From the NCBI GenBank assembly GCA_008692225.1, contig VICG01000004.1:2294501-2358500 (forward strand): a stretch of DNA of 64,000 nucleotides, read 5' to 3'. Positions 45,037-58,236 of the stretch are shown one piece after another. Under the pieces are notes generated by a model. The model was not told the DNA's origin, did not search any database, and saw only the letters and a program-made list of their open reading frames with translations. Origin of the DNA: Monilinia fructicola (lineage: Eukaryota; Ascomycota; Leotiomycetes; Helotiales; Sclerotiniaceae). The position numbers and the translations under genes are program-made. The number at the start of each line of letters is the position of its first letter. Positions within the stretch are counted from its first letter, which is position 1.

Positions 45037-47755
45037 CTAAGCTCTGCCAACAACCGCAGCTCCCAAAGCACCACCTGTGAATTGTGTTCCACCGGCTTGC
45101 CTGGGAGCATTGGAGATGCCACCACGACCACCACGGTTTCCACCACGACCTCCTCTGTTACCACCACGACCACCTCGTCCACCTTGTCGTTCGAAAGCAT
45201 TGGCTGTGCCTTGTGTCCGTGTCTCTAGGGTACGCTCGTTGCTTTCGATCAAGCCACTAGCTTTATCGCTAAGGCTCAATGCCAAGCTCTGGAGTCTGCT
45301 TAATTCGACACCCTTTCTGAAGATAATTGAGGAGTTAACTTGGTCTAGTGCGGCTGCAAGTTCCTCGTGGCTGATCATCTTGCTAACGATGGCAGCAACC
45401 TTTCGGTCGGAGAGGTCAAACATTGATGAGAGCCTGTTGACGGATAGAGTATCGTAATAAGGAGCGTAGGTGAAAAGATATGTTCGAAGACCTTCTTCCT
45501 GGATCTGTGCGGAAAGCATTGCCTTGATTTCCTCAGGCTTGGACATAAGCTCCCAGATCTTGATGGAGTGGATATACTCAGTTGCCAACTTCCATTCACC
45601 CTGGGCCAAAGCCTTTGATGCTTGCATGACATGGTCTCTAGTGTTTTCAGGAGGTCCAGTGAAGACTTGACGTTCATGGTATTCGAGCATACGTCTGTAT
45701 GTCTTGCTGATGACTCTCTTCTTGATATCGGGAGATGAACCAGTTTGTGCAAAGAGGGGAATTTCGAGAAGCATGCTGCAGGTGAGGTAGACACACTCAA
45801 GCAATTCGAGATTGATGTGCATATGGAATGGAAGTTGACGTTGCTTTTCGAGACGTTCTTGGTCTGGGGTGACTTGGTTGTATCTCTGAATCATTACACC
45901 TTGGGCAAGCAATTCCTTTTGACGACCGCTGCCGCAGATCTCTTGGAGAGTAGTTTGGGCTTCATACACCAAACCGGCTCGGAAAGCACAGAGACCAACT
46001 TGGACAAGAGTGCGGTTGAACAATATTTGGCTGTGAACGTCGAATGCATTGATGGTCTCTTGCAAATGAGACATGAGCATCATGTCACGAGCGTTGTAGT
46101 AGTTGTCGTGTAAAGCTTCGAAGTAGATCTGGCAAAGCATAGCCCGTGCTTTGGTGAGGCCTTCGCCCTCAGTGTTGACGTAGAGATAGTTGCAGAGAAT
46201 GCTGACCAAGGTCTTGGCATCTTGAACTGAACCGCGTGGGGTGATGGCGGAATCAAGCTCTGCAGGCACTGCTTTCCAGCAGTTTTCGTCAAGTATCTTG
46301 ATGACTGCGGATGGCTATAAACGAGTAAGTAGAGATCCTGAGATAAAATTATATGTTACGAACCTTGAAGTATACGTGTTCCACTCTTCTCATGACAACT
46401 CTGTTCAAGCTGCGTTGGGGCTCGCTCAAGCTCAAATCTTTGCTGATTTCCTCATAATACAACATGGTTCTAACAATGTTGTTATATAGATTGCTCTCGT
46501 CAGAAAGGCGTTCGATATATTCTGCAGTGTGGGGATCAATGTGCTGAAGTGACCTTGTAAGCTCATCATCGAGTCTTTCAACATAAGAGACGATGCTTCC
46601 TGGAATCTTGAACTTTTCGCCCTCGCCAACCGTTGGGAGTTTCTCGTCATCCTCCCATGGCTCTGCAGTCTCCACAACCACAAGCTCTCGGTTTGTCTCG
46701 AGTACACTAAGCAAGTTGCCAAACTCCTTCTCTGCTGCCTTCCACTGCTCTTGAGACATGAAAGTTTGGGAACCAGTACTCATGTCGAACCTCGTGGAGA
46801 TCAGGGTCAACAGGACTCTGATACGTTGGTATGGAGTTTGTGCTACTTCATACAACTTCTCCATGATCTTGATCTGCTCGCTACGGTCGGTATTCTTCTT
46901 TCCCCTTGACTCGAGAATGGTTCTCAAATGCTTGAGGATACTTTCTGGAGTAAATTGTAAAGTGCGGCCACCCTTGCCAACAGTCGCAAATCCTTCATCA
47001 TCCTCCTCGACTGAAGCAACATTCTGCGCTGCAGAAGAGGATTTAGGCTTCTTAGCCTTTGGTACCACAATCTCCTCATCGTCTGACTCCATGTATGCGT
47101 CTTTGTCTGCTCTGAAGGCGTCGATGTCTTTCTGGAAGTCTTTGTTGTTCTTCTTGATCTTTTGTTTGACGGCATTGAGACCTCGGGAGTTGGTTGCATT
47201 CATTTTCTTGGGCGTCACCTTCTGCTTCGCTAATGTTTCATTCATGAAATCCTCCAGTTCCGCGATCGCTTTAACATATACCTTCGGGGTTGTGCCTGAC
47301 TGAATGAGCTTGGCGACTTGTCTATTCAATTTATCGAACTCTGCAGCATGTTAGTTGACTGTTACCCTGGTAAACATCTTGAACAAAATCTACTGACCTG
47401 CCGAGATTGAGCCCCAATCGTTAATCTTCTCCCCATTCTCGATTGCCTTTGCGGTCGCTTCGAGTTCTTCAAAACGCTTATTCTTCGCAGACTTTACGAC
47501 TTTTACTGCCTCATCTCCACTGCTCTCACTGTCTGAATCGGAGTCGTCCTTCAAGAAAGCGTTTGCGCCTGTCTTTTTTCCAACTCCATCATCGCTGCTG
47601 GAATCGGAGTCATCGTCATCATCGTCGTCCTCTGAGTCATCTTCCTCTGATTCTTCTTCGGGTTGATTTTCAACTTCTTCGTCGTCAGAATAGAGATCCT
47701 CCTCCTCATCGGAGCTGCTCTCGCTGGAACTATCGCCTCTGAAGAATCTAGACAT
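45037..47755 (-). CDS. eIF3 subunit c (NIP1)
   Basis: Core subunit of translation initiation factor 3 that bridges the 40S ribosome, eIF1 and eIF5. Minus-strand exons 47755-47398, 47340-46364 and 46314-45037; 870 residues, intact. The N-terminus is strongly acidic with Ser-Asp runs (multiple CK2-type sites, e.g. [12 protein letters not shown]). The eIF3c N-terminal domain follows ([50 protein letters not shown]). The PCI domain lies in exon 3 ([30 protein letters not shown] with the winged-helix FDLSDRKV). The C-terminal tail is RGG-rich. The single-start and splice signals (GTCAGT...GCAG, GTTCGT...TAG) are ordinary. No frame errors were found over 2.6 kb, unlike several neighbours. Confidence 0.97.
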
Positions 47756-48719
47756 ATTGGTTGCGATGAGTTTTTATTTATTGATGGAATATGTCACCTC
47801 TTGACCTTCAATTTTCGCTTTTGAGTTTCTGACAACAAGGCAGAGAGAGGTTGCTAGTGCCACTAGGAATATTTGGCGGGGAAAAAAATTTAAGCGACTT
47901 TTTTTGAATCTTGCCCTAAAAACAATTAAAACAATAAGTGACTTTTAAGTGATGACAATCTCGAAGCAAATACGCATCATTCAAAATTGATAATATGGGT
48001 TGGTATAAGAAGTAGTGAAGATTATTGGTTATTTAGAAATTTAATCTTTTAATATTCTCTCAATTTTTGTGTTGGTAGACGTTACTCCTTCAAGAGTCGG
48101 GGAAAAATAATTATAAGCCAATAAGCAATCGGTATGTGTTTATTAGTTAGTCAGCATATTGTTCCGACCCTTGAAAGAACTCGATGCAATGTTTATACAG
48201 CCCAGGTGTATCAAGCGATAAACTTCTTTTGCATGTAGTTCTCATATCCTCCTCGCAGAGTTCTAAGATGTTGAATGTGACACAGGAAATTGGCGAAGTC
48301 GACAGTGCCTAAGCTGAGGAATATGTGAGTGATCTTTGAGAGAAATAAGCCATTATCGGACACATAAAAGTAACTTTCCAGACTTTCTATGATCACTCAC
48401 TAGGTCGTCGTGCACCTATATACTCGATACTTAAGTAAAGGGGCAGAAAAAAAGCCAGTAGGATCACCAATAGAAGATCCAATTCAAAAAAAACCCTCCC
48501 CGGGTCTTTATTGTCATTAAAAGCATAATGCTCCCAGGTTGTTGGGTACCGTGATATGGGCTTCCCGAACCTTTCCCAGTCATGAGACGATTACCAAGCC
48601 CCCAAACTCCTAGTACTTAATATCCCAAGAGCCACACTCTCTCGCGAGTACTAAATGCGCCTATATCCTCTTATGCATTGCACTGTCCGAACATGTCGAA
48701 GCGTATTGTCTGATAAATG
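47756..48719. other. intergenic
   Basis: eIF3c promoter side (A/T-rich around 47880-48120) and the 3' flank of the next gene. No gene recognised. Confidence 0.65.
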
Positions 48720-49267
48720 TCATGTATCCCTATCAAGCCAATCAGGATGTTGTGTGACTCTCCAAGGTTTTATGCCATGTGGATTCTCAGCTCGACTCCT
48801 CTTTGCATGCTCAAAGAGCTCCACACCTTCTTTATCCTTCATCAATTGTGTGAACTCGCGAACTTCTTTATTGGAAGTGGTTGCGGCTTGTTGAAAGGAG
48901 GAATAGAGTTGTTCGGCTGTTCATGTTGGTCAGCTACTGAACTGCAGAAACGCGAATAGGGCTTTGAAATTATAGAGCGGGAACCTACGAGATTGCTGCT
49001 TAGTTGCCAAAGGGGCAAGCAGTCTTGGGATTGTGGAACGCAGATTGCGACACTAAACATCTTGTTAGCGAGTACTCGTTATACTCTCTCGTAGAATAGG
49101 TGGCAGACTTGAATATGCATTTCCTTCAATGTTTTCATCGCCTGCTCGAGCTTTGCTTCATCCCATACCTCTTCGGATTCAGTAACTACTGTCTGTTGAG
49201 CATTCTCATCTACGTTTGTTCCGGGCTGGCCAGAAGCAATCGGAACAGCTGATTGGTCAGAACTCAT
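48720..49267 (-). CDS. small helical protein, family not recognised
   Basis: Three exons on the minus strand (49267-49109, 49052-48989, 48916-48720) join in phase to give 139 residues. The splice sites are GTCTGC...TTTAG and GTAGGT...AACAG. It starts MSSDQSAVPIA, has a charged N-terminus, and carries two predicted amphipathic helices (KLEQAMKTLKEMHIQ, TTSNKEVREFTQLMKDKEG). It ends in a Pro/Trp segment (NPHGIKPWRVTQHPDWLDRD). The gene-like splice structure and protein composition argue that it is real. The size and helices resemble small subunits of nuclear complexes such as Mediator, but that is a guess. Confidence 0.65.
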
Positions 49268-50104
49268 TCTCCTCAAGGTCGAAGTAGTAGCAATTCCATG
49301 CGGTGCCTGTTCTCGGCGTAGCCTGTAAGGAAGCCAATATGATGGATGGAATGGAAGCTTTAAGCTGATGTCAATGAGTGTGGGGATTCTCCGCCTTGTG
49401 GGACCCTTGTTGCATAGGTAGGTCTTTAAGGTTACATAAGCGAAAGGGGTGATCTGTGATACCTTGTGTTGGGGATGTACCTACCTAGGTAGTATTCATG
49501 CCAATACAATACAACGAATCCAAGGAAAATCAGACTTGCTTTCAGGTAAGACAGAATCAAACCCTGGCTCTTTTGCAAGTCTCGACTCTAGAAGATGTGT
49601 GGAATTAAAGCTTTGAAGAAAAACACTACCTGAAACAATCACTTTGAAGGACATCGGCCTCTCTGTTATTCCGAAGCCGATCAATATAAAAATTATTGCA
49701 GGTTGACAACATGTTGTAACAACTTCGTGAGAAACATGACGGTACCATTTTCAGATATATCTCATCTGAAAGACTGCCAGATGTCATGTCCCAGTGGACT
49801 CTGATCTTAGAAAATTTCTGAGCTAACTCCCACCACAAAATGGTCAATTGTTCAAGTTTGGATATTATCTACTCATGATCATAACTTCGACATTAACAAA
49901 CACGTTTTGGTTCAGAATATCCAATCAGGCTATCTCGGCTGAAAGCGGCCGCAGGTTTATCTTTGTTGACTTGTTATTCTTGGTTACTTCGGTAATTGTT
50001 TTTTTGAGATTGATACTCCCCATCCACTCATACTACCCAAATTCTTTACTTGCAACGCCACAAACCCACAAATTCACAAATTGCCTTGTTATTAAGCCTT
50101 TACA
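49268..50104. other. bidirectional upstream region
   Basis: Lies between two divergent genes. Includes one CCTAGG palindrome (49484-49489). No additional gene seen. Confidence 0.6.
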
Positions 50105-51931
50105 ATGGCAAATATGAGTGAAGATCCTTTCAATGATGAGTTGGTTTCTGCTGACAACACACCTCTGCCTCCAGCTACCATAGACGAGTCGATCTCTGAA
50201 GCTATTGGTACAACTAAGACCGAAGAAACAACAATCAAATCTGATCCATCATTCATTCAGAACCAGATTTCTTTGCAAAGAAGTCCTTCCACAGCGAAAT
50301 CACATGTCTCAGCTCTTTCTGGACAATTATCAATCAAGTCTAGTGGAAGTAGTCCGCGACTAGGCTTCTCAGCGCTTGCCATCAATTATGATGGGGACAC
50401 AGTCAGTGAAGATGACCAGAGAAGATCTCGCAGTGATTTTAATAGAGTAAACTCTGGGGATGTTAACAAAACTAATCTCCCAAAGTCTGATTCGCATTCT
50501 TCGGGTCTATCTATTCGCTCAGAAAAATCAGTGCACTCTGTCAATGTAGTTGGCAGTTATCCACTTGGATCTTTACGAGTACACTCACCCTCTCCAACCA
50601 GAGAGCTTGGCGCAGAGCAGCACGGAGTTTTAAAGGATGGTGACGTTGTCATCATTCGAAATATTCCAGCTGGCACAGTGTTTGGTTATGATACAAAGGC
50701 TATTACTATCAAGACCGAAGGGGCATTGGAAGGTGTGAAGCAAATCCCTCCTGGTGCTCACTTCTTCTGGGGTGGAGCAGGCAATGGATCTTTCAGGACC
50801 GGATTTTGGTTTATGACGATGAAACTGGCGTCAGACGAATATGGAGAGACGCATGTGCTAAGATGGGACAATTATCATGAGTCCTTGGAAAAGGAGCTGA
50901 GTGAGGCTGAGAAGCGTATTCAAAAGACCAGCATACCGGAGATTATTGGCAAACTCGAGTTGTACTTGACTAACACCTCAGGTTCAAACTCAGTTCCCGC
51001 TGAGTCTGTCTCAACACCACCCTCCTTCCTTAACTCGCCAAGTTCTCCGATAGTTGCAGATGGCACCGATGGCACAGGCATGTGGCGTTGCTTAACTTCT
51101 TGCGTCAAGCATCCGTACCTCAAGAGAGTTACAGGTGGCAAATGGAACAGCTGGAAGGTTTCGTCAAGTCACGACATCAAGACCACAGAGCTCCAGGTGT
51201 CAAGCGCCCCTCGTGACGCCAAGAGCGGTGGTACAAACTTTGACGGTGATGATTTTCTTAATTTTGTCTTCCCAAGAAATTCTCACACCTTTTCGGATAT
51301 TTCTTCCGGCCGCGAGCGTACGGAACAGGCGCTTGACAGCAGTGATTATATCATTGATGTTATCACTCGCTGCACATTCGAAGACTCTGAGGAAATTATT
51401 GGAGAACTCCAGTTCTGCTACGTAACGGGAATGATGCTGGGAAACCTTGCCTGTATGGAGCAATGGGGTATCATGGTCAGCAAACTGTTTGGTGCATATC
51501 GCCTCTCTATGGATCACCCAGTTTTCTTTCGCAAAGTAATTACCGCTGTTCATGCCCAGTTTATGTGGGACGAGGAGGGTTTCGAAACAAGCATCTTTGA
51601 TCATGATTCCCATCTCGGTGACGAGTTGAAGGTTATTCTCACCAAATTCAAGTCTCGCTTGAACGAACAACTTCTCTCCCATGGGTCCAAGATCACGAGG
51701 GAGCAGGAAGAGGTTGGCAACGCTTTTGAGGCATTTGAGTCTTGGCTTTGGAAATGGGGCTGGGATCTTCGTGGCAATTATCTAAGATCGGGGAAGTTTC
51801 AACTTGAAGACGGCGAAATGATTGACGCGGAACTCAAGGATTTCGAGGACGAGGATGAACGAGGTGAGTACGCGCCGATGATAGTGGATCTCGATGAAGA
51901 TGGGCTCGAGAAAGATCGAATAATTCTGTAG
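50105..51931 (+). CDS. aar2: AAR2-family U5 snRNP assembly factor
   Basis: AAR2 binds Prp8 during U5 snRNP maturation and must leave before spliceosome activation. Single exon of 608 residues, longer than yeast Aar2 (about 355). The extra length is a Ser-rich disordered N-terminus (~170 aa). The N-terminal AAR2 domain follows (DGDVVIIRNIPAGTVFGYDTK, QIPPGAHFFWGG, FRTGFWF). The helical C-terminal domain includes ELQFCYVTGMMLGNLACMEQW and DHPVFFRKVITAVHAQF. The C-terminus is acidic (DFEDEDERGEYAPMIVDLDED), possibly a phospho-regulated tail. The start ATG sits in MANMSEDPF; an internal ATG three codons on is an alternative. It is intact. Confidence 0.92.
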   Translation: MANMSEDPFNDELVSADNTPLPPATIDESISEAIGTTKTEETTIKSDPSFIQNQISLQRSPSTAKSHVSALSGQLSIKSSGSSPRLGFSALAINYDGDTVSEDDQRRSRSDFNRVNSGDVNKTNLPKSDSHSSGLSIRSEKSVHSVNVVGSYPLGSLRVHSPSPTRELGAEQHGVLKDGDVVIIRNIPAGTVFGYDTKAITIKTEGALEGVKQIPPGAHFFWGGAGNGSFRTGFWFMTMKLASDEYGETHVLRWDNYHESLEKELSEAEKRIQKTSIPEIIGKLELYLTNTSGSNSVPAESVSTPPSFLNSPSSPIVADGTDGTGMWRCLTSCVKHPYLKRVTGGKWNSWKVSSSHDIKTTELQVSSAPRDAKSGGTNFDGDDFLNFVFPRNSHTFSDISSGRERTEQALDSSDYIIDVITRCTFEDSEEIIGELQFCYVTGMMLGNLACMEQWGIMVSKLFGAYRLSMDHPVFFRKVITAVHAQFMWDEEGFETSIFDHDSHLGDELKVILTKFKSRLNEQLLSHGSKITREQEEVGNAFEAFESWLWKWGWDLRGNYLRSGKFQLEDGEMIDAELKDFEDEDERGEYAPMIVDLDEDGLEKDRIIL

Positions 51932-52915
51932 CGAATCAAATCATGTCACACAGTGCTTACGTCCCACACTATTTACATGGTTCTTATTTAACACTCTATG
52001 TTTCCGATACCATTCAATCCATCTGCGACCTCACTCCTCTCTTCATCCCTTCCCCTCCTGACATTTTTACATACCAGTCATCTAACCATTCCTTGTGTTG
52101 CGTCTCTAGGTCGCAAATCTGACAAATCCAAGAAGACCAAGAACAACCGCATCAGCCGCTCCGGTTTTTCCTGGACTTTGTCAAATGCATCCTAGATGTT
52201 GAATTACCTTTCTTTACCAAGTATTCCTTGACACCTTTCAATTCCCCGTTTTCTGTTTCCATTTGAGAAGCAGAACAAAGCAAGTGTATCATCGCCCCTT
52301 TTAATTTCAACTTTACAACTTCCGAGAGCTTACACTTACGATCTTACGATTTAATGGGTTTTTTCTATAACATTATGAAAGCTGGATACCCCTCACGATT
52401 AACGAAATAAGGATGCCTTGGTTAGGATGTATTGTACAATAATTTTGCGACGCAGAGATGGAAGAAGTACCCAAAATCGATCCTCGACACATGGGTGGTG
52501 TTTTAAGGAGGTTTATATCGATGAATGTGGCATGTTTTATGAGGTTCTGCAATGGAGGGCTTCTTGATATTACTAAGACGTCATTTCAGCATGGATGACT
52601 AAACGGTGCATGTCAGGGTTAGTATTCACAATTAGCATTTCCGTACATATTTGAAATTAATGAAAATACAATCAAGGAGAATTGTCACATAAAATGGTCA
52701 CAGTTTGAGTGGATCATTTGCAGAATCGTGATATTCATGGCAGCACTTTGCTGAAACGCTTATGTGACAAATGAGACAAGGTCGACCCAAGCCCAGATTT
52801 GAGATATTTGAGATATAGAGACCAGGCAGAAAATGCCGTTCTCCGCGTAGTTGTCATCAGTTGCACAATAGAACCCATATTCTGCTCCGTGCATGTAGCC
52901 AGAATTGCCACAAAA
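51932..52915. other. intergenic, convergent AAR2 / RPS14 3' flanks
   Basis: No recognisable gene. The region carries only short chance frames. Confidence 0.65.
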
Positions 52916-53602
<687 letters not shown>

Positions 53603-53906
53603 GTTGATGGTTGCTGAAGGATTGATCGACGAAGATTTCAAAAAAAGGCTCTGAGGTTTTCAAAATGAGGATATGGAATTCCAAAAGTTTGGCGAGTTTG
53701 TGCGCGCTAGGCTCTATTAGGGAAGGTCGTAATCTTCCTTAGCGCGATGGGTCTAGAAAAAAAGGCATAAAGTTTCTGTCGCTCAACTAGAACTTTTCTT
53801 TTCATAACAATATTTTCAATGACTTAGAATTCTTCGACTTTTCTAGATCGTGCAGAATTGAATTCATTTTCGTCGGCTTTGAGATCTTGCTACAGATACT
53901 TACACT
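53603..53906. promoter_or_regulatory. bidirectional promoter interval, RPS14 / TYR1
   Basis: 304 bp between divergent start codons, with A/T runs on both flanks. No named element is assignable by eye. Confidence 0.5.
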
Positions 53907-55745
53907 ATGCAATCCTCTGGAGCTGCTGGTATTGTATCTCGTACTATGAATACCCTAGCCAAGTCCAATCTTGATGGCAAGATGGATGATTTTGTCATCG
54001 GCATCATTGGTATGGGTGACATGGGCAAAATGTATGCCCGCAGGCTCAGCGATGCTGGATGGAGGTAAATATACCCAATTGAGCTTTCGTTGAGCCCGCT
54101 TTTGAAATGGTAAGCAGCCCCTCTCTACAAATCAGAATTATTTCTATAATGATGACCTGAGTGCATTTGGCTCGAGCATCGCCTTCAGCTGGCCTGACTA
54201 CCATTCTGGTACCAGGTCGGAGGCTGGCTTTCCATGATGAAAAATCTCAGCTACCTTATTTTATTTTGTCTGAATCTACCAAACTTCTTCTGCAGTTTTT
54301 GTTACAATTTTTGAAACCTCAAAAACTAACAATCAATCTCTAGTTATACGAACTTTTCTCGATCATTACTGATGTTCTTGGGACAGAGTCAACGCTTGTG
54401 ACAGAGAGGATAAATATGAAGCTTTGTGTGAAGAGTTTGCAGATAGAGTAAATACCCAGCGTTTAGATAGTATTGGCCTGCAGCATGTGCTGAGATGTCC
54501 ATAGAAACAAATTACAATTCTTCCCAATGGCCATCTCGTTTCCCGAGCAAGTGATTACACCATCTACAATGTCGAAGCTGCCGCAATTGGCAAGGTTGTC
54601 GCCCAATATGGTCCCTGTATGATTTACATAATCCTGATACATTCACTTTCTAATATTTGTGTGTAGCAACCAAGCAAGGTGCGATAGTAGGGGGACAAAC
54701 TTCTTGCAAGGCTCCTGAGATAGCAGCTTTTGAAAAATATCTTCCAGCTGATGTTGATATCGTATCTTGCCATTCCCTCCATGGTCCCAGTGTTGATCCC
54801 CGAGGTCAACCTCTCGTAAGTGTTCTTTATATTGTATTCTCACGTGTCATCTAAGAATAATACAGGTTTTGATCAAACATCGTGCATCCCAAGAGAGCTT
54901 CGACAAAGTCGAGTATGTTCTCTCCTGCCTCGGCTCCAAACAACATGTTCTTTCGGCATCTGAACATGACCGCATCACAGCAGATACCCAAGCAGTAACA
55001 CATGCAGCCTTCCTGTCCATGGGTAAAGCTTGGCACGCCAATTTACAGTTCCCTTGGGAAAATAGCTCGCTATGTTGGTGGTATTGAAAACGTCAAAATC
55101 AATCTTACGCTTCGCATCTACTCACAAAAATGGCACGTCTACGCTGGTCTCGCTATCTTGAACCCCTATGCCAAAGAACAGATTAGGGAGTATGCCCAAA
55201 GTGTCACAGATCTATATAAACTGATGCTAGGCGGGCACAAAAAAGAGTTAGAGGAGAGGATCAAGAGTGCAGGACGATTTGTCTTTGCAGGAAGAAAAGA
55301 GTCTGATGAGTTGCTCCTCCGGGACGAAGTACTCGATCGCTTCTCTCTTGGCAAAAAACCCGAGAAACCAACTCCAAATAACCATCTCTCCCTTCTTGCT
55401 ATCGTCGATTGTTGGGCTCGCCTTAATATTATCCCTTACGATCATATGATCTGTAGCACTCCTCTATTCCGTCTGTGGCTCGGTGTCTCAGAATACCTAT
55501 TCAGAAACCCGAAATTGTTAGATGAAGTTATCAATACAGCCATTGATGACAACACATTCCGCTCCGACGATCTGGAGTTTACATTTGCGGCTAGGGGATG
55601 GAGCGAGTGTGTCGAATTTGGTGACTTTGAGAGTTGGAAGGATAGATTTGAGAAGACGCAGATGTTTTTCGCTCCAAGATTCCCGGAGGCGACGAGGGTC
55701 GGCAATGAAATGATGAAGACAATTTTGGCAAACATTGAGAATTAG
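53907..55745 (+). CDS. TYR1: prephenate dehydrogenase (one-base frame disruption)
   Basis: NAD(P)+-dependent conversion of prephenate to 4-hydroxyphenylpyruvate in tyrosine biosynthesis. Exons 53907-54064, 54387-54447, 54505-54616, 54667-54815 and 54866-55745; 452 residues after removing one base. The Rossmann nucleotide-binding motif is GIIGMGDMG. Catalytic-domain landmarks are QTSCKAPEIAAFEKYLP, VSCHSLHGPSV, EHDRITADTQAVTHAAFLSMG, RIYSQKWHVYAGLAILNP and HLSLLAIVDCWARL. The first intron (322 nt) is exceptionally long here. In exon 5 the run AAAA at 55059-55062 should be AAA, so that PWE is followed by IARYVGGIENVKINL. As sequenced it terminates at 55086-55088. About 30 residues precede the Rossmann motif. 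Confidence 0.94.
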
Positions 55746-56313
55746 GATTGTGAGGCTGAACAGCATGGAATGGGCGTATGGAGTGGTTCGGCTTTTAGTG
55801 GAGTTTTGGCTTGCTGACAGTCAACATGACTTTAAGTTTCAAAGAAAAAGTTTCATAGAGGGTATGATTTATACATCACTACAGATTAGGACAATACTCT
55901 AGCACTAATTTAAGAGAAATTTAAAATCACAAGTATCCATGGATATGTACATTGAGATCTGGGAAGGATAGGCAGGAACCTGCTTGTCATGACTATTCTG
56001 TAATGGCCGGGACGCAGATAATTTGTGGGAACGGGAGGATTATTTGGTAGATGTGGCCATCCTACCTTGTGCTTTTGGTCGATGGAAATGATCCCCCTAT
56101 CACCATATGATCACACATCAGAACGCGAGAGTCTTCAGTACCTCGTCGGAGTATTATTCAACATTTCCATTGCCATATGCTCCTCAGTTCATGAACGTTC
56201 CGGAAGAATCTTGCATTTATTTGCTTAAATTCTATAACCAGCATAAAAAAGCCAGTCCAATGCAAATGCAGCATGACCACTCCCCCAAATCCGCACCCCA
56301 TAAAACCCCAAAT
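55746..56313. other. intergenic, convergent TYR1 / RPS16 3' flanks
   Basis: No gene recognised. Confidence 0.65.
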
Positions 56314-56943
56314 TTAACGGTAAGATTTTTGGTATCTGGCTCTGGCACCGGGACCTATTAAAAGTATTAGCCACAATCCTTGTCCTGCCTAATACATAAA
56401 ATAACTGACCTCCGAACTTCTTTGGCTCGCAACGTCTGTTATCGGCAACCAAGAGGGTTCTGTCGTAGGTAACGAGGGCTTGCTTCAATTGGTTCTTTGA
56501 GTGCTCATCGACGAACTTTTGGTAGTAGGCGACGATGGCCTTGGAGATGGCTTGTCTGATGGCATAGATTTGGGAGGTTTGACCACCACCGGTAACTCGG
56601 ACACGGATGTCAACACCGGCGAATCTGTCGAGACCAACAATAAGGAGGGGCTCGTAGACCTTGAATCTCAAGACCTCAGGTTGAACCAAGTTCAAAGGCT
56701 TTCCGTTGACCTTGACAAGTCCCTTTCCGGCCTATATCCCTCTAATCAGTACATTTCTTCCTCGGCCTTTTGTTGCGAACATGTGAAATTCTTGATCGAT
56801 GGGGTGCATACCTTGCAGTGGGCAACTGCGGTGGCTATTTTAAAAACGTCAGCCTTGGTCTATTCAAAGAGAGTAATGTTGATATTGAAATTCTTACCGG
56901 TCTTCTTCTTTCCGAAACACTGAACAGACTGAGTGGAGGCCAT
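56314..56943 (-). CDS. 40S ribosomal protein S16 (uS9)
   Basis: Cytosolic small-subunit protein whose C-terminal tail contacts P-site tRNA. Four exons on the minus strand (56943-56898, 56834-56812, 56731-56410, 56354-56314) give 143 residues, the family length, with no frame problem. Landmarks: [78 protein letters not shown], and the invariant C-terminal RYQKSYR. The 23-nt second exon is among the shortest in the window. Three introns in 143 codons, clustered toward the 5' end, are typical of fungal ribosomal protein genes. Divergent from SNF8. Confidence 0.97.
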
Positions 56944-57396
56944 CTTGGATGATTGTCCTTCAAAATCGAATAAATATTAGCCTCTTGTTCCACCAAAAAT
57001 TCCCGCCCATATCGTAAAAGATGATTGATGATATCTTTGTCGATTGTCGAAAAAAAATTGAATATCGAGTTCCAGGACCTCCAAGCAACGCGCACATCCT
57101 CCAATACCCCAGAATCCCAGAAACAACCGCAGTAAGAATCAATTCGGAATGTGTGCTCACCTTGGCGTAGATAGTCGAGGTGGTTGTAAAGTGTTGTCGT
57201 CGTTGTCGCGATATTTCCTTCAACCTGTGAGGGTAATTTTCATTTGCAAAAGTGCGTGCCAGTCAGTTAGCGAATCAAGCTAATACCAAAACAAGTTAGC
57301 TCATGTACGCCCCATCATGCCTCCAATGTCTTATCCTTATCGCAAAGCATTTACTGTCAGACCTCGAAATCATTTCACGAATTACTACTTGTTACA
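56944..57396. promoter_or_regulatory. bidirectional promoter interval, RPS16 / SNF8
   Basis: 453 bp between divergent start codons. Contains a TTGTCGA-type sequence and A/T runs near 57040-57062. An untranslated-leader intron for RPS16 is possible but not demonstrable. Confidence 0.45.
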
Positions 57397-58236
57397 ATGT
57401 CTCGCAAAGGTGTTGGTCTTGCCGCTTTCGATAGATCTCGAATAACTTCTGCTCAATATGCATCCCATGGAAATAATCTACGAAGTTCTCATTCAACATC
57501 CCTAGCTACTCAGCTATCAGTATTTCGTTCTTTACTTCAACAATTTGCTCAAACTCATGCCAAAGATATACGTTCAAATCCTACTTTTCGCGCCGAGTTC
57601 GCGCGCATGTGCTCAGCTATCGGAGTAGACCCACTAGCCAGTAGCAATAATGCTGGAGGGAAAGACGGAAGTGGAAGCTTTTGGGCTCAGATGCTTGGTA
57701 CAAGTGTAAACGATTTCTATTTCGAGTTGGCTGTGAGAGTCGTGGAAGTCTGTGGCGCCACAAGAGAAGAAAATGGCGGGCTCATCGGTGTAAAAGAGGT
57801 CAAAGATAGAATCATGAGCACAAGAATGGAAGGCGGGGCTGAGATAACCGAGTATTGATCATCTTATGATAATCTTATCACTATCCAAAATGCTAACATA
57901 TTGTCCAGTGATGATATCCTGCGTGCCGTGACTACCCTTAAACCTCTCGGTTCTTCATACTCCACCATAACCGTTGGGCACAAAACATACATCCGCTCAA
58001 TACCGAAAGAACTTAACACAGACCAAAGTGCTGTTCTGGAAGCCGCGCAAGTTCTAGGATATGTTAGCGTCTCAATGCTCATGTTGAATCTTCGGTGGCC
58101 AAGAGCAAGAGCTAAGACAGCCATCGAAGATCTAGTCTCAGAAAGTATGTTATGGGTTGATAAACAAAGTGAGGAGTGGGAGTATTGGAGCCCGGGATTC
58201 ATGCTGGAAGTAGATGAGAGTGGCAATACTGAGTGA
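57397..58236 (+). CDS. ESCRT-II subunit SNF8/VPS22
   Basis: Subunit of ESCRT-II, which sorts ubiquitinated cargo at endosomes; homologues also affect ambient-pH signalling in fungi. Exons 57397-57851 and 57909-58236, 260 residues, matching the family. Landmarks: the N-terminal MSRKGVGLAAFDR, coiled region (LATQLSVFRSLLQQFAQTHA), and EAP30 winged-helix domains (FARMCSAIGVDPLAS, FYFELAVRVVEVC, ILRAVTTLKPLGSSYSTI, WPRARAKTAIEDLVSESMLWVD). The intron splits an Asp codon (GA|T) with a GTATTG donor and CCAG acceptor. The gene is intact. Confidence 0.95.
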
